Assembly: GCF_028993575.1 (NCBI RefSeq)
Contig: NZ_CP118615.1
Span: 1,612,001-1,676,000, forward strand
DNA: 64,000 nt
Reading direction: 5' to 3'
From: Micromonospora cathayae
GTDB lineage: Bacteria; Actinomycetota; Actinomycetes; Mycobacteriales; Micromonosporaceae
Notes under the pieces: model-generated
Seen by the model: the letters and a program-made list of their open reading frames with translations, nothing else
The model's database searches: none
What the model was told of the DNA's origin: nothing
Position numbers and translations under genes: made by a program
In this document: piece by piece, positions 24,177 through 32,894 of the stretch
Position numbering within the stretch: position 1 is the stretch's first letter
Layout: every line of letters begins with the position of its first letter

Positions 24177-25717
24177 CCATGGAGGACGGTCCGGCGACAG
24201 TGCTGGTGGTCGACGACAGTCGTACCAAGCGCTACCTGCTGGTGAGCTGGCTGACCCGGGCCGGCTTCAAGACCCTGGAGGCGGAGACCGGCGGCGAGGC
24301 GCTGGAACGGGTCGGGGTGGACCCGATCGACCTGGTGGTGCTGGACGTCCGGCTGCCCGACATCAACGGCTTCCAGGTCTGTGAACGGATCAAGGCGACC
24401 CATCCGGCCATGCCGGTCGTCCACGTGTCCGCGCACGCCGTGGACGTGGCCGACCGGGCGCAGGGGCTGACCCGGGGCGCGGACGCGTACCTGGCCGAGC
24501 CGATCGAGCCGGACGAACTGGTCGCCACCGCCCACGCGGTGCTGCGCTACTACCGGGCCCGCAAACGCGCCGAACTGATGGCCGAGCGGCTCACCCGGCT
24601 GGCCGAGACCACCGTCGCGGTGCACGCCGCGCCGAACTTCGCCCGGCTGCTGGAGGCGGCGGCGGTCGGCGCGGCGGAGATCTTCCGGACCCCGGCGGCG
24701 GTGGTGGCGGAGACCTTCGACGGGGACTGCCTGGCCGGCGTCTGCGCCGGACCGGGGAAGGCGGGCAGCGTCGTCCCGTGGGTGGTGGACGACACCGGCG
24801 TACCGACCGGAGCCACCTCCCGGATCGACGACCCGGCGGCCTGGGGACTGGTCGACTGGCCGGCCGACGACCGGGTGGCGGTGGCCGCGGCCCGGCTGCG
24901 GGAAGACCGCGCCCCGCTGTACGTGGTGGTGCCGGCGGGCGTCAACACCCCGGGCATGCCGGTGCTGCTCCAACTCGCCCAGGCGGTCGCGGCGGCCGTC
25001 GAGGCGCAACGCTCGTACGACGAGGAACACCGGATCGCGGTGACCCTCCAGCGCAGCCTGCTGCCCCGGCGGATTCCCGAGATCGCCGGGCTGGACCTGG
25101 CCGTCCGGTACGAGCCGGCGAGCGCCCAGACCGAGGTGGGCGGCGACTTCTACGAGCTGGTGATGCTCGACGGGCACCTGCTGATGGCGATCGGCGACGT
25201 CGCCGGGCACTCGCTGCACGCCGCCACGGTGATGGCCGAGCTGCGGCACGCCGTGCGCGCGTACGCCGTCGAAGGGCACCAGCCGGGGGTGATCCTGCAC
25301 CTGGTCAACGAGCTGATGCGGACGTTGCTGCCGCAGGAGCTGGCCACCATCTGTGTGCTGCTGGTGCACCCGGGCACCGGTCACGTGCGGATGGCCAGCG
25401 CCGGCCACCTGCCGCCGCTGCTCAGCGTGGACGGCCGGGTCGAGTTCGTCACGCACTCCGCGCCACTGCTCGGCGTACGGGCCAAACGGCCGGCGGACCT
25501 GGAGTTCGTGGTGCCGCCGGGGGCGACGCTGGTGCTCTACACCGACGGGCTCATCGAGCGCCGGGACACCACCATCGACGAGGGGTTGGCGGCGCTGGCC
25601 GCCCGCGCCGAGCACATCGATCCGGACCTGGACGGTTTCTGCGAACGACTGCTGCGGGAACTGGCCCCCCTGGAGATCCACGACGACGTCGCGGTGGTCG
25701 CCCTCCGCCGGACCTGA
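24173..25717 (+). CDS. Response regulator fused to a PP2C/SpoIIE phosphatase
   Basis: A protein of 514 residues from GTG 24173 (512 from the ATG at 24179). The receiver domain covers about 8-125 with phospho-acceptor Asp58 in V-V-L-D-V-R-L-P-D. A GAF-like middle region spans about 150-285, and an RsbU-type PP2C domain lies at about 290-514 (Q-R-S-L-L-P-R-R-I-P, E-V-G-G-D-F-Y-E, A-I-G-D-V-A-G-H, L-Y-T-D-G-L-I-E-R). Phosphorylation by the upstream histidine kinase should control dephosphorylation of a STAS antagonist, for example the one at 19613. One K of the receiver active site appears as A-E-P (normally K-P), an unusual change at the conserved lysine position. The GTG start overlaps the kinase stop by four bases. 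Confidence 0.87.
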   Translation: MTMEDGPATVLVVDDSRTKRYLLVSWLTRAGFKTLEAETGGEALERVGVDPIDLVVLDVRLPDINGFQVCERIKATHPAMPVVHVSAHAVDVADRAQGLTRGADAYLAEPIEPDELVATAHAVLRYYRARKRAELMAERLTRLAETTVAVHAAPNFARLLEAAAVGAAEIFRTPAAVVAETFDGDCLAGVCAGPGKAGSVVPWVVDDTGVPTGATSRIDDPAAWGLVDWPADDRVAVAAARLREDRAPLYVVVPAGVNTPGMPVLLQLAQAVAAAVEAQRSYDEEHRIAVTLQRSLLPRRIPEIAGLDLAVRYEPASAQTEVGGDFYELVMLDGHLLMAIGDVAGHSLHAATVMAELRHAVRAYAVEGHQPGVILHLVNELMRTLLPQELATICVLLVHPGTGHVRMASAGHLPPLLSVDGRVEFVTHSAPLLGVRAKRPADLEFVVPPGATLVLYTDGLIERRDTTIDEGLAALAARAEHIDPDLDGFCERLLRELAPLEIHDDVAVVALRRT

Positions 25718-25736
25718 CAGGCTGCCGGCGGGCACC

Positions 25737-26555
25737 TCAGGGCAGCGCGAGCGAACGGACGTAGGCGGTCGGGGACACCCCGGTCGTGGCGGTGAACTCG
25801 CGTACCAGATGAGCCTGGTCGCTGAACCCCAGGTCGGCGGCGAGCCCGGCCCAGTCCGGTGGCGCGCTGCCGGCCCGCTCGATGGCCTCCTGGAGCCGGT
25901 ACCGCCGGATCACCCACTTCGGCCCGACCCCCACGTACCCGAGGAAGAGCCGTTGGAGCCGGCGGGTGGACAGGTCGTGCCGGTCGGCGAGGTCGGCCAC
26001 CCGCAGGACGGTCCGGTCGGTGCGGATCTCGTCGGCCAGGCGCACGGCCTCGTCGGCCAGCGGGTCGGCTACCGGCCGCCAGCCGAGCAGGACGTCGTCC
26101 AAGGTGCGCCGGCGGTCCTCGTCGCTGCCGGCACAGACCTGCTGCGCCGGGGGCACCGGACCGGGGGACGACCGGCTGTCGAGCGGAAGCCGGCGGTCGG
26201 TCAGCTCGGCCACCGACCGCCGCCAGAACGGCCGGAACCCGCCGGGCCGGAACTGGACACCGCAGACCCGTCCGGTACCGGTCAGGGTGGTCGAGAAGAG
26301 ACGTCGCCCGACCCCGGACACCTCGGCCGAGCCGCTGTCGTCGCCGTCCTGCTGCTGGAAGACCACGTTCACCGCCGGATGCGGCACGATCCGCTGCGTG
26401 AACGGTTCGGTCAGCGTCCAGTCGACGAACCAGTAGTGCTCGACGTACCGGCCCAGCAGCGGCACGGCCGGCAGGTACCGCCGGAACCGCAGCCCGCGCC
26501 GGAGCCGGGCGGGGTCCAGGATGCCCCGGTGGTCGCGTCGCGGCTCGTGTCGCAT
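25737..26555 (-). CDS. AraC family transcriptional regulator
   Basis: A 272-residue protein with an N-terminal DUF6597-type sensing domain (Y-V-E-H-Y-W-F-V-D-W near residue 38, then P-H-P-A-V-N-V-V-F) and a C-terminal AraC DNA-binding domain at about 180-270. The domain carries R-R-L-Q-R-L-F-L-G-Y-V-G-V-G-P-K and the second-helix signature A-A-D-L-G-F-S-D-Q-A-H-L-V-R-E-F. It is divergent from a DinB/TIGR03086 gene, with 31 bases between start codons, and such regulators often control the neighbour. ATG 26555 has only a weak GAGG upstream. Confidence 0.88.
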   Translation of the reverse strand: MRHEPRRDHRGILDPARLRRGLRFRRYLPAVPLLGRYVEHYWFVDWTLTEPFTQRIVPHPAVNVVFQQQDGDDSGSAEVSGVGRRLFSTTLTGTGRVCGVQFRPGGFRPFWRRSVAELTDRRLPLDSRSSPGPVPPAQQVCAGSDEDRRRTLDDVLLGWRPVADPLADEAVRLADEIRTDRTVLRVADLADRHDLSTRRLQRLFLGYVGVGPKWVIRRYRLQEAIERAGSAPPDWAGLAADLGFSDQAHLVREFTATTGVSPTAYVRSLALP

Positions 26556-26586
26556 TTGTTCAAGACCGCCCTCATACGCTGCCCGT

Positions 26587-27165
26587 ATGGCGACCAAGAC
26601 TAGTGACCTGCTGACCGCAGCCGCCCCGGCCACCGTGGCGGTGGTCCGGGGAATCTCCGACGACCAGCTCGACCTGCCCACGCCCTGCCGGGAGTACGCG
26701 GTGCACGCCCTGCTTGACCACCTCTTCCAGGTGGTGGTCAACTTCCAGGAGCTGGCCGCGAAGCGGGCCGTCGACTGGTCGGTCCAGCCGGACTCCCGTA
26801 CCGACGGGTGGCGGGACCGGTTCGCGGCGGAGACCGACCGGGTGATCCGGGCCTGGTCGGAACCGTCCGCGCTGGTGGGGGTCTCCCCGGGGATGGGCCT
26901 GCCGCAGCAGGTCGTGGGCGGCATGGTGCTGCTGGACCTGACCGTGCACGGCTGGGACCTGGCCCGGGCGACCGGGCAGCCGTTCCGGGCCGACCCGACC
27001 GTGGTGGCCGACCTGCTCGACCTGGCCGCCATGCTCGGCCCCACCGCCCGCCAGCAGGGTGTCTTCGGGGCGGTGGTGGACCTTCCCACCGATTCCGTCG
27101 ACCCGTTCGACCGTCTGCTGGGGGCGACCGGCCGCGACCCCGCCTGGACCCCGGACCAGCGTTGA
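26587..27165 (+). CDS. TIGR03086-family DinB-like metal-binding protein
   Basis: A 192-residue helical bundle protein of the mycothiol-dependent maleylpyruvate isomerase/DinB superfamily. Likely metal-binding histidines are seen in L-L-D-H-L-F near residue 47 and T-V-H-G-W-D-L-A-R near residue 122. The opening (T-P-C-R-E-Y-A-V-H-A-L-L-D-H) is the TIGR03086 signature. Members are thought to act on thiol-linked substrates, with mycothiol the actinobacterial thiol. The exact reaction is unknown. The divergent AraC-type gene is the probable regulator. Confidence 0.85.
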   Translation: MATKTSDLLTAAAPATVAVVRGISDDQLDLPTPCREYAVHALLDHLFQVVVNFQELAAKRAVDWSVQPDSRTDGWRDRFAAETDRVIRAWSEPSALVGVSPGMGLPQQVVGGMVLLDLTVHGWDLARATGQPFRADPTVVADLLDLAAMLGPTARQQGVFGAVVDLPTDSVDPFDRLLGATGRDPAWTPDQR

Positions 27166-27333
27166 CCCCCCTTCCGACGGCACCGACCTGGGGGAACTCA
27201 GAACCTTAGGGGTGTCTGAAGGGTGTAACGCGGCCGGAGCAGGTGGCGCTGTTGGCGCGGGAGGCCCGACGGGACGGGACCCTGCCCGGCGGCCGGCTGG
27301 CCGTCGGCAGCCAGCAGCGGGAGACATGACCAG

Positions 27334-27765
27334 ATGCACAGCCAGCCGGGCGGTGGGCCGCCGGTGTTCGTGGACCGGACCGGACGGCGTCGCCGTCTCA
27401 GTATCGTCGCCGGGACAGCCATGGGCCTCGGCCTGCTCACCAGCCTCGGCCTGATCGCCGCCGGCCTGTTCACCGGCTCCTCCGTGCCGCTGCCCGGCTG
27501 GTCCGAGAACCAGCTCCAGAACAAGCCCATCGAAGCCGGGGTGGGCGGGACGGAGGGCCTCGGTTCCGCGCCCACCGGTGGTCCGTCCCCGTCCCCGGCG
27601 ACCAGCATCACCGTCCCGGTCCGGCCGGAGCCGACCACCGCGCCGCCCGCCGCGTCCGTTTCGGCCGACCCGGGCGGCCCCCAGGTGACCGGCACCGACC
27701 GGCCGGGCCGGGGCGACGAGCGCCGGATCGTCAAGCCGGGCCGGTCCCCGGGCCGCCCCGGGTAG
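27334..27765 (+). CDS. Small single-pass membrane protein
   Basis: A 143-residue protein with a short cytoplasmic N-terminus ending R-T-G-R-R-R-R-L, one transmembrane segment at about 24-46 (S-I-V-A-G-T-A-M-G-L-G-L-L-T-S-L-G-L-I-A), then a Pro/Ser/Thr-rich extracytoplasmic tail. The F-V-D-R-T-G-R-R-R-R pattern is seen, to my recollection, at the start of short membrane proteins beside polysaccharide deacetylases or glycosyltransferases in Micromonosporaceae, but no such neighbour is here. GGGAG lies ten bases upstream of the ATG. It may be a stand-alone relic or a genuine small anchor. Confidence 0.65.
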   Translation: MHSQPGGGPPVFVDRTGRRRRLSIVAGTAMGLGLLTSLGLIAAGLFTGSSVPLPGWSENQLQNKPIEAGVGGTEGLGSAPTGGPSPSPATSITVPVRPEPTTAPPAASVSADPGGPQVTGTDRPGRGDERRIVKPGRSPGRPG

Positions 27766-27813
27766 CCGGTACGACCCGGCACAGGTGACCGGTCGACCGG
27801 GCAGGATGGTGGG

Positions 27814-28773
27814 ATGGACCTGGTCTCGCTCGCCGACATCCGTGCCGCCGCCACCGCCGTCGCGCCGACCGTGCTGCGAACCCCGCTGCTGCCGGCCGGC
27901 TGGGACGACCACCTGTGGCTGAAACCGGAGAGCCTGCAACCGGTCGGCTCGTTCAAGCTGCGCGGCGCGACCAACGCGGTGGCCGCCCTCGACCCGGTCG
28001 GGCGGCAGCGGGGCGTGGTCACCCACTCCTCCGGCAACCACGGGCAGGCCCTCGCGTACGCGGCGCGCGCCGCCGGGATCGGTTGCACGGTGGTGGTGCC
28101 GGAGGGCGCGCCCGCCGTCAAGGTGGACCGGATGCGCGCCCTCGGGGCCGAGGTGGTGCTGGTGCCGCCGCCGCGTCGGGGCGCGGAGGCGGACCGGATC
28201 GCCGCCGCGACCGGGGCGGCGCTGGTGCCGCCCTTCGACGACCGGCGGATCATCGCCGGCCAGGGCACCCTCGGGCTGGAGATCGTCGAGGACCGGCCGG
28301 ACGTCGACGTGGTACTGGTGCCGGTGGGCGGCGGCGGGCTCTCCTCCGGGGTGGCGACGGCGGTGAAGGCGCTGCGCCCCTCGGCGGCGGTGATCGGGGT
28401 GGAGCCGCTGCTCGCCGCCGAGGCCCAGGAGTCCCTGGCCGCCGGGGAGGTGGTGGTCTGGGGCGAGGAGCGGACCTACCGGACCTGCGCGGACGGGCTG
28501 CGCCTGCCGCTGTCCCCGCTGACCTTCGCGCACCTGCGGGCCCACCTCGACGACATCGTCACCGTCACCGAGGACGAGATCCGGGCCGCGATGGCCCGGC
28601 TGGCCCGCGACGCCCGGCTGGTGGTGGAGCCGAGCGGCGCGGTGGCGCTGGCCGCCCGGCTGTTCCACCCCGACACGCTCCCCGCCGGCCGGACGGTCGC
28701 CGTCCTCACCGGCGGCAACGTCGACCCGGACGTCCTCGCCGGCGTCCTCGGGGCACCGGCCGCCCTCGGGTGA
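27814..28773 (+). CDS. Threonine/serine dehydratase-like PLP enzyme
   Basis: A 319-residue fold-type II PLP enzyme. The PLP lysine is in P-V-G-S-F-K-L-R-G-A at about residue 48, the substrate loop is S-S-G-N-H-G-Q-A near 73 and the phosphate-binding glycine loop is G-G-G-G-L near 172. It lacks the C-terminal ACT domain of biosynthetic IlvA, so it should be a catabolic serine/threonine dehydratase, hydroxyaspartate dehydratase or racemase. The ATG at 27814 follows a CAGGAT element by eight bases, consistent with a leaderless message. Its last codons are part of a 54-base-spaced direct repeat. Confidence 0.88.
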   Translation: MDLVSLADIRAAATAVAPTVLRTPLLPAGWDDHLWLKPESLQPVGSFKLRGATNAVAALDPVGRQRGVVTHSSGNHGQALAYAARAAGIGCTVVVPEGAPAVKVDRMRALGAEVVLVPPPRRGAEADRIAAATGAALVPPFDDRRIIAGQGTLGLEIVEDRPDVDVVLVPVGGGGLSSGVATAVKALRPSAAVIGVEPLLAAEAQESLAAGEVVVWGEERTYRTCADGLRLPLSPLTFAHLRAHLDDIVTVTEDEIRAAMARLARDARLVVEPSGAVALAARLFHPDTLPAGRTVAVLTGGNVDPDVLAGVLGAPAALG

Positions 28774-28818
28774 CCGGCTGCCCCTCGGGTGACCGGCGTC
28801 CTCGGGGCACCGGCCGCC
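28739..28818. repeat. Direct repeat spanning the dehydratase stop codon
   Basis: A 26-base sequence (28739-28764), beginning CCGGCGTCCTCGGGGC, recurs at 28793-28818, 54 bases later. Between them a shorter CCTCGGGTGACCGGC motif is itself doubled. The first copy encodes the last residues of the dehydratase and the second lies beyond the stop, so the pattern looks like a local tandem duplication. Confidence 0.75.
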
Positions 28819-28836
28819 GTCGGCGGACCGGGCCGG

Positions 28837-30933
28837 TCAGGACAGGCCGAGCCGGTCCAGGATCCAGGCGTTGACGAACGCCTCCTCCTTCCAGGAGTCG
28901 TACCGGCCGCTCGGGCCGCTGTGCCCGGCCCCCATCTCGGTCTTGAGCAGGTAGTCGCCCTGCGGGGCCACCGCGCGCAGCCGCGCGATCCACTTGGCCG
29001 GCTCGTGGTACAGCACCCGGGTGTCGTTGAAGCTGGTCACCGCGAGGATCGCCGGGTAGTCGACGGCCGTCACGTTCTCGTACGGGGTGTACGACTTCAT
29101 GTACCCGTACACCTCCGGGTCGGCCAGCGGGTTGCCCCACTCCTCCCACTCGGTGACGGTCAGCGGCAGCGACGGGTCGAGGATGGTGTTCAGCGCGTCC
29201 ACGAAGGGCACCTGGGCGACGATCCCGGCGAACGCGTCCGGGGCGAGGTTCGCCACCGCGCCCATCAGCAGGCCACCGGCCGAGCCGCCCCGGGCCACCA
29301 GCCGGTCGGCCGCCGTCCAGTTGGCCTTGACCAGGTGCCGGGCGCAGGCCACGAAGTCGGTGAAGGTGTTCTTCTTCGCCAGCAGCTTGCCCTCTTCGTA
29401 CCAGCGCCGGCCCAGTTCGCCGCCACCCCGGATGTGCGCGACCGCGAAGACCACACCCCGGTCGAGCAGGGACAGCCGGGCCACCGAGAACCACGGGTCC
29501 ATGCTCGCCTCGTACGAGCCGTAGCCGTAGATCACGCAGCCGGCGGAGCCGTCCCGCGGCGTACCGGCCCTGCAGACCAGCGAGATCGGCACCCGGGTGC
29601 CGTCGTCGGCGAGCGCCCACTCGCGGTGCTGCTCGTAGTCGGCCGGGTCGAACTCCCGCCCGTCCGGGCCGGGCAGCACCGGCTTGCGCCGCCGCAGCAC
29701 CATCTCCCGGGTCACCAGGTCGAAGTCGTACACCGACTCCGGGCTGATCAGCGAGGCGTACCGGAACCGGAGCTGGCCGGTCCGGTACTCCGGGTTGGCG
29801 TCCAGGCCGACGCTGTAGATCGGCTCCGGGAAGTCGATGTCGTACCACTCGGTGCTGCCGGCCGGGAGCACCCGCAGCCCGGTCAGGCCGTTGCTGCGCA
29901 GCGAGACGACCAGGTGGTCGGCGAACGCGTCGACCGACTCCAGCCGGGTGCCGGGGGAGTGCTCGATCATCGGCACCCAGTCGCCCGGGGCGTCCGCCGA
30001 GGTGTACGCCAGCGCGAAGTCCTCCGCGCCGTCGTTGTGCAGGATCAGGAACCGGTGGCCGTGGTGCTCGACGGAGTACTCCACGCCCTGCCGGCGCGGG
30101 GCGACGACGGCCGGCTCGCCGGTCGGGTTGGCCGCCGGGATGACCCGTACCTCGCTGGTGATCTTGCTGTGGACGTCGATCAGGACGAACCGTTCCGAGC
30201 GGGTCAGCTCGACACCCACCCAGAACCGCTCGTCCGGCTCCTCGTAGACGACCACGTCGGCGCTGGCCGGGGTGCCGATGGTGTGCCGCCACACCCGGTT
30301 CGGCCGCCACGCGTCGTCCACCGTCACGTAGAACAGCACCGAGGCGTCCGCCGACCAGGCGGTGCCGTAGAAGGTGTCCGGGATCTCGTCGGCGAGCACC
30401 TCCCCGGTGGTCAGGTCCTTGACCCGCAGGGTGTACCGCTCGTTGCCCTCGACGTCGGTCGAGTACGCCAGCCAGCGGCCGTCCGGGCTGACGTCGTACG
30501 CCCCCAGGGACAGGAAGTCGTGCCCCTCGGCGAGCTGGTTGCCGTCGAGCAGCACCTCCTCGCCCTCGAGCGGCGTGCCGTCCACGCTGACCGGGGGATC
30601 GGTCTCGCCGTCCCGGACGGCCCGCCGGCACTGGACGGCGTACTGCTGCCCCTCGACGGTGCGGGTGTAGTACCAGTAGCCGCCCTTGCGGGCCGGGACC
30701 GAGAGGTCGGTCTCCTGGATCCGCCGTCGGGTCTCCTCGAACAGCGTGGCCCGCAGGTCGGCCAGGTGCGCCGTGCGCGCCTCGGTGTGGTCGTTCTCGG
30801 CGGTCAGGTAGGCGACGGTCTCCGGGTCGTCCTTGGTGGCGAGCCAGGCGTACTCGTCGACGACCGTGTCGCCGTGGTGGACGCGCTCGGAGGGGACACG
30901 CTTGGCGACGGGCACGGGGGTCTCGGTGGTCAC
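28837..30933 (-). CDS. ptrB: Oligopeptidase B (S9 prolyl-oligopeptidase family)
   Basis: A 698-residue cytosolic serine peptidase that cleaves short peptides after basic residues. The N-terminal beta-propeller (about 75-420) leads into the alpha/beta hydrolase. The nucleophile is in A-R-G-G-S-A-G-G-L, the catalytic Asp is probably in S-F-N-D-T-R-V, and the catalytic His is in G-A-G-H-S-G-P-S-G-R. The opening motif (V-H-H-G-D-T-V-V-D-E-Y-A-W-L) is family-typical. The start is put at GTG 30933 because the preceding 29 codons are Pro/His/Arg-rich without family similarity. It is divergent from the GlcE-like gene and convergent with the dehydratase gene. Confidence 0.92.
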   Translation of the reverse strand: MTTETPVPVAKRVPSERVHHGDTVVDEYAWLATKDDPETVAYLTAENDHTEARTAHLADLRATLFEETRRRIQETDLSVPARKGGYWYYTRTVEGQQYAVQCRRAVRDGETDPPVSVDGTPLEGEEVLLDGNQLAEGHDFLSLGAYDVSPDGRWLAYSTDVEGNERYTLRVKDLTTGEVLADEIPDTFYGTAWSADASVLFYVTVDDAWRPNRVWRHTIGTPASADVVVYEEPDERFWVGVELTRSERFVLIDVHSKITSEVRVIPAANPTGEPAVVAPRRQGVEYSVEHHGHRFLILHNDGAEDFALAYTSADAPGDWVPMIEHSPGTRLESVDAFADHLVVSLRSNGLTGLRVLPAGSTEWYDIDFPEPIYSVGLDANPEYRTGQLRFRYASLISPESVYDFDLVTREMVLRRRKPVLPGPDGREFDPADYEQHREWALADDGTRVPISLVCRAGTPRDGSAGCVIYGYGSYEASMDPWFSVARLSLLDRGVVFAVAHIRGGGELGRRWYEEGKLLAKKNTFTDFVACARHLVKANWTAADRLVARGGSAGGLLMGAVANLAPDAFAGIVAQVPFVDALNTILDPSLPLTVTEWEEWGNPLADPEVYGYMKSYTPYENVTAVDYPAILAVTSFNDTRVLYHEPAKWIARLRAVAPQGDYLLKTEMGAGHSGPSGRYDSWKEEAFVNAWILDRLGLS

Positions 30934-31034
30934 GGCGGTCAGGTTACCGGCGGGACGCGCCGGGCGGGGCGCGTGCGGGTGTCGACCGGCGGTTTCGACC
31001 CCGCCGCCGTTCGAACACATGTACGATGACCGCC

Positions 31035-32756
31035 ATGTCGGGATCCACGTGTTCGACCCAGCGGTCCGGTTCGGCCGACATCACCCGTCGGCTCGTCGAG
31101 ATCTGCGGTCCGCCCTTCGCCCGTCCCGCCGGCCCCGCCGACGAGGTCGCCGGCCAGGCCGCCACCTGGGTCGCGGTGCCGGGCGACGCCCGGGCCGCCG
31201 CCGAGGTGCTGCGGCTGGCCGCCGCGCACGACCTGACCGTGGTCCCCCGGGGCGCCGGTACGAAGATCGACTGGGGGGCGGCTCCGGACCGGGTCGACAT
31301 CATGCTCGACACCGGACGGATCGCCGGCATCCGGCACCCGTCCGAGCCCGACCGGCACGGGGCGGCCGGGCTCGGACGGCACCGCCGAGCCGAGGCGGGT
31401 TCGGCCGACCGGTCCGGGGCGGGGTCGTCCGACCCCGGCCGGGCCGACGTGGGGCGGCCGGGTCCGCGCCGCTCCGGCGGGCCGGGGCCGGCCGGGCGGT
31501 CCCGGGCCGAACCGCCGGCCGGCTGGTCCTGGGTGGACCCACCGGCCGAACGTTCCCCGGCCGAGCCGGCGGTCGGCTGGTCCCGGGTGGAGCCGCCGGC
31601 CGGGCGGTCATCGGCGGAGCGGCACGGGCATCCGGTGGTCGAGATCGGCGCGGGCACCCCGCTGCGGGCCGTGCAGGCCGCCCTCGCCCGGTCCGGCCGA
31701 CGCCTCGCGCTGGACGCCCCGTCGCCCGGGGCGACCCTCGGCGGGGTGCTCGCCGCCGACGAGTCCGGGCCACTGCGGCTGCGCTACGGCACCCCCTGCG
31801 ACCAGCTGGTCGACCTGCGCTACCTGACCGCCGACGGCGACCTGGTCGACGCGGCGGGCGGCGCTTCCGGGCTGGAGACCGCCCGGCTGCTCTGCGGCTC
31901 GCAGGGTGGCCTGGGGGTGCTGGTCTCGGCGACCCTGCGGACCCAGCCGCTGCCGGCGGCCCGGGCCTGGGTGACCCGTCCGGTGTGGACGCCGCTGGAG
32001 GTGCACGAGCTGATCCAGGCGGTGCTGGCGGCCGGGCTCCAACCGGCCGCCATCGAACTGGACCTCCCCACCGCCCGTCGGCCGCCGGCACCCCGTGGTG
32101 CCGCCGACTCCGCCCCACCGACCGGGGCGGGCTGGTCCGGCCACCCGGCCGGCTCGGCCCGCGCGGCGCATCCGGCGGGTTCGGCCCGGGCCGCCCACCC
32201 GGCGGGCTCGGCGCGCACCGGCCGGTCCACCGGGTCGGCCCGGTCCACCCCACCCGCCGCCGGCGACCTGGTGGTGCTGCTGGAGGGCGGCCCGGCCGAG
32301 GTGGCCGAGCGGACGCGGCGGCTGACCGGGCTGCTCGGCGACACCGCCACCGTCGCCGACTCCCCGCCGGACTGGTGGCGGCGGTACCCGTTCCGCCCCG
32401 ACGACATCGCGCTGCGGGTCGACGTACCCCTCACCGACCTGCACGCCGCGATCTACGCGCTGCGGGACGCGGTCGGTGCCCCGGTGCCGGTGCGCGGCTC
32501 GGTCGGCCTGGGCGTCGCGCACGCCGTACTGCCGGGGAACACCCGGGTGGACCGGGTCGCCTCGATCCTCACCGCCGTCCGGCAGGTGCTGCTGGCCCGC
32601 CAGGGCCGCTGCGTGGTGCTGGCCGCCCCGCCCGCCGTCCGGCAGGGCGTCGACCTCTGGGGCGAACTACCCGCCCTGCCGAGGCTGCTCGCCGCCAAGC
32701 GGTACCTCGACCCGCACCAGCGCCTGGCCCCCGGCCGGCTCCCCGGCGGCCTGTGA
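31035..32756 (+). CDS. GlcE-like FAD-binding oxidoreductase with low-complexity insertions
   Basis: A 573-residue protein with FAD-binding PCMH fold: V-V-P-R-G-A-G-T-K near residue 75, A-P-S-P-G-A-T-L-G-G-V-L-A-A near 230 and G-S-Q-G-G-L-G near 290. The C-terminal half (P-V-P-V-R-G-S-V-G-L-G ... R-L-A-P-G-R) resembles glycolate oxidase subunit GlcE. Two insertions split the normal domain: about 90 residues at roughly 105-195 and about 45 residues at roughly 355-400, both of Pro, Ala, Ser, Arg and Gly and built partly from tandem repeats. Without them the length would match GlcE. The partner GlcD and GlcF genes are not present. ATG 31035 follows a TACGAT -10-like element by eight bases; ATG 31026 is an alternative. 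Confidence 0.78.
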   Translation: MSGSTCSTQRSGSADITRRLVEICGPPFARPAGPADEVAGQAATWVAVPGDARAAAEVLRLAAAHDLTVVPRGAGTKIDWGAAPDRVDIMLDTGRIAGIRHPSEPDRHGAAGLGRHRRAEAGSADRSGAGSSDPGRADVGRPGPRRSGGPGPAGRSRAEPPAGWSWVDPPAERSPAEPAVGWSRVEPPAGRSSAERHGHPVVEIGAGTPLRAVQAALARSGRRLALDAPSPGATLGGVLAADESGPLRLRYGTPCDQLVDLRYLTADGDLVDAAGGASGLETARLLCGSQGGLGVLVSATLRTQPLPAARAWVTRPVWTPLEVHELIQAVLAAGLQPAAIELDLPTARRPPAPRGAADSAPPTGAGWSGHPAGSARAAHPAGSARAAHPAGSARTGRSTGSARSTPPAAGDLVVLLEGGPAEVAERTRRLTGLLGDTATVADSPPDWWRRYPFRPDDIALRVDVPLTDLHAAIYALRDAVGAPVPVRGSVGLGVAHAVLPGNTRVDRVASILTAVRQVLLARQGRCVVLAAPPAVRQGVDLWGELPALPRLLAAKRYLDPHQRLAPGRLPGGL

Positions 32757-32821
32757 CCCACCCGCTTTTCCGGACCGGCGGCCTGTGACCGACCGGCCCG
32801 CCTTCCCGGACCGGCGGCCCC
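32743..32821. repeat. Tandem duplication across the GlcE-like stop codon
   Basis: The 3' end of the gene (CCGGCGGCCTGTGACC, start 32743) is repeated at 32775, with a further partial copy at 32811. Each unit is about 32-36 bases and carries its own copy of the stop-codon context. It resembles the duplication at the dehydratase end. Confidence 0.7.
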
Positions 32822-32894
32822 GGGCCGGTCTGCGCTGTCGGCTGCCGGGTCGGTGGCTTTCGGCGTACGGGGGCCGCCGGTGCGCGGCAGGGCG

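Noticed and set aside
28706..30631. A 641-codon minus-strand frame overlapping oligopeptidase B
   Set aside because: Another frame of the same strand carries the catalytic motifs; this one is Gly/Arg-rich shadow sequence.
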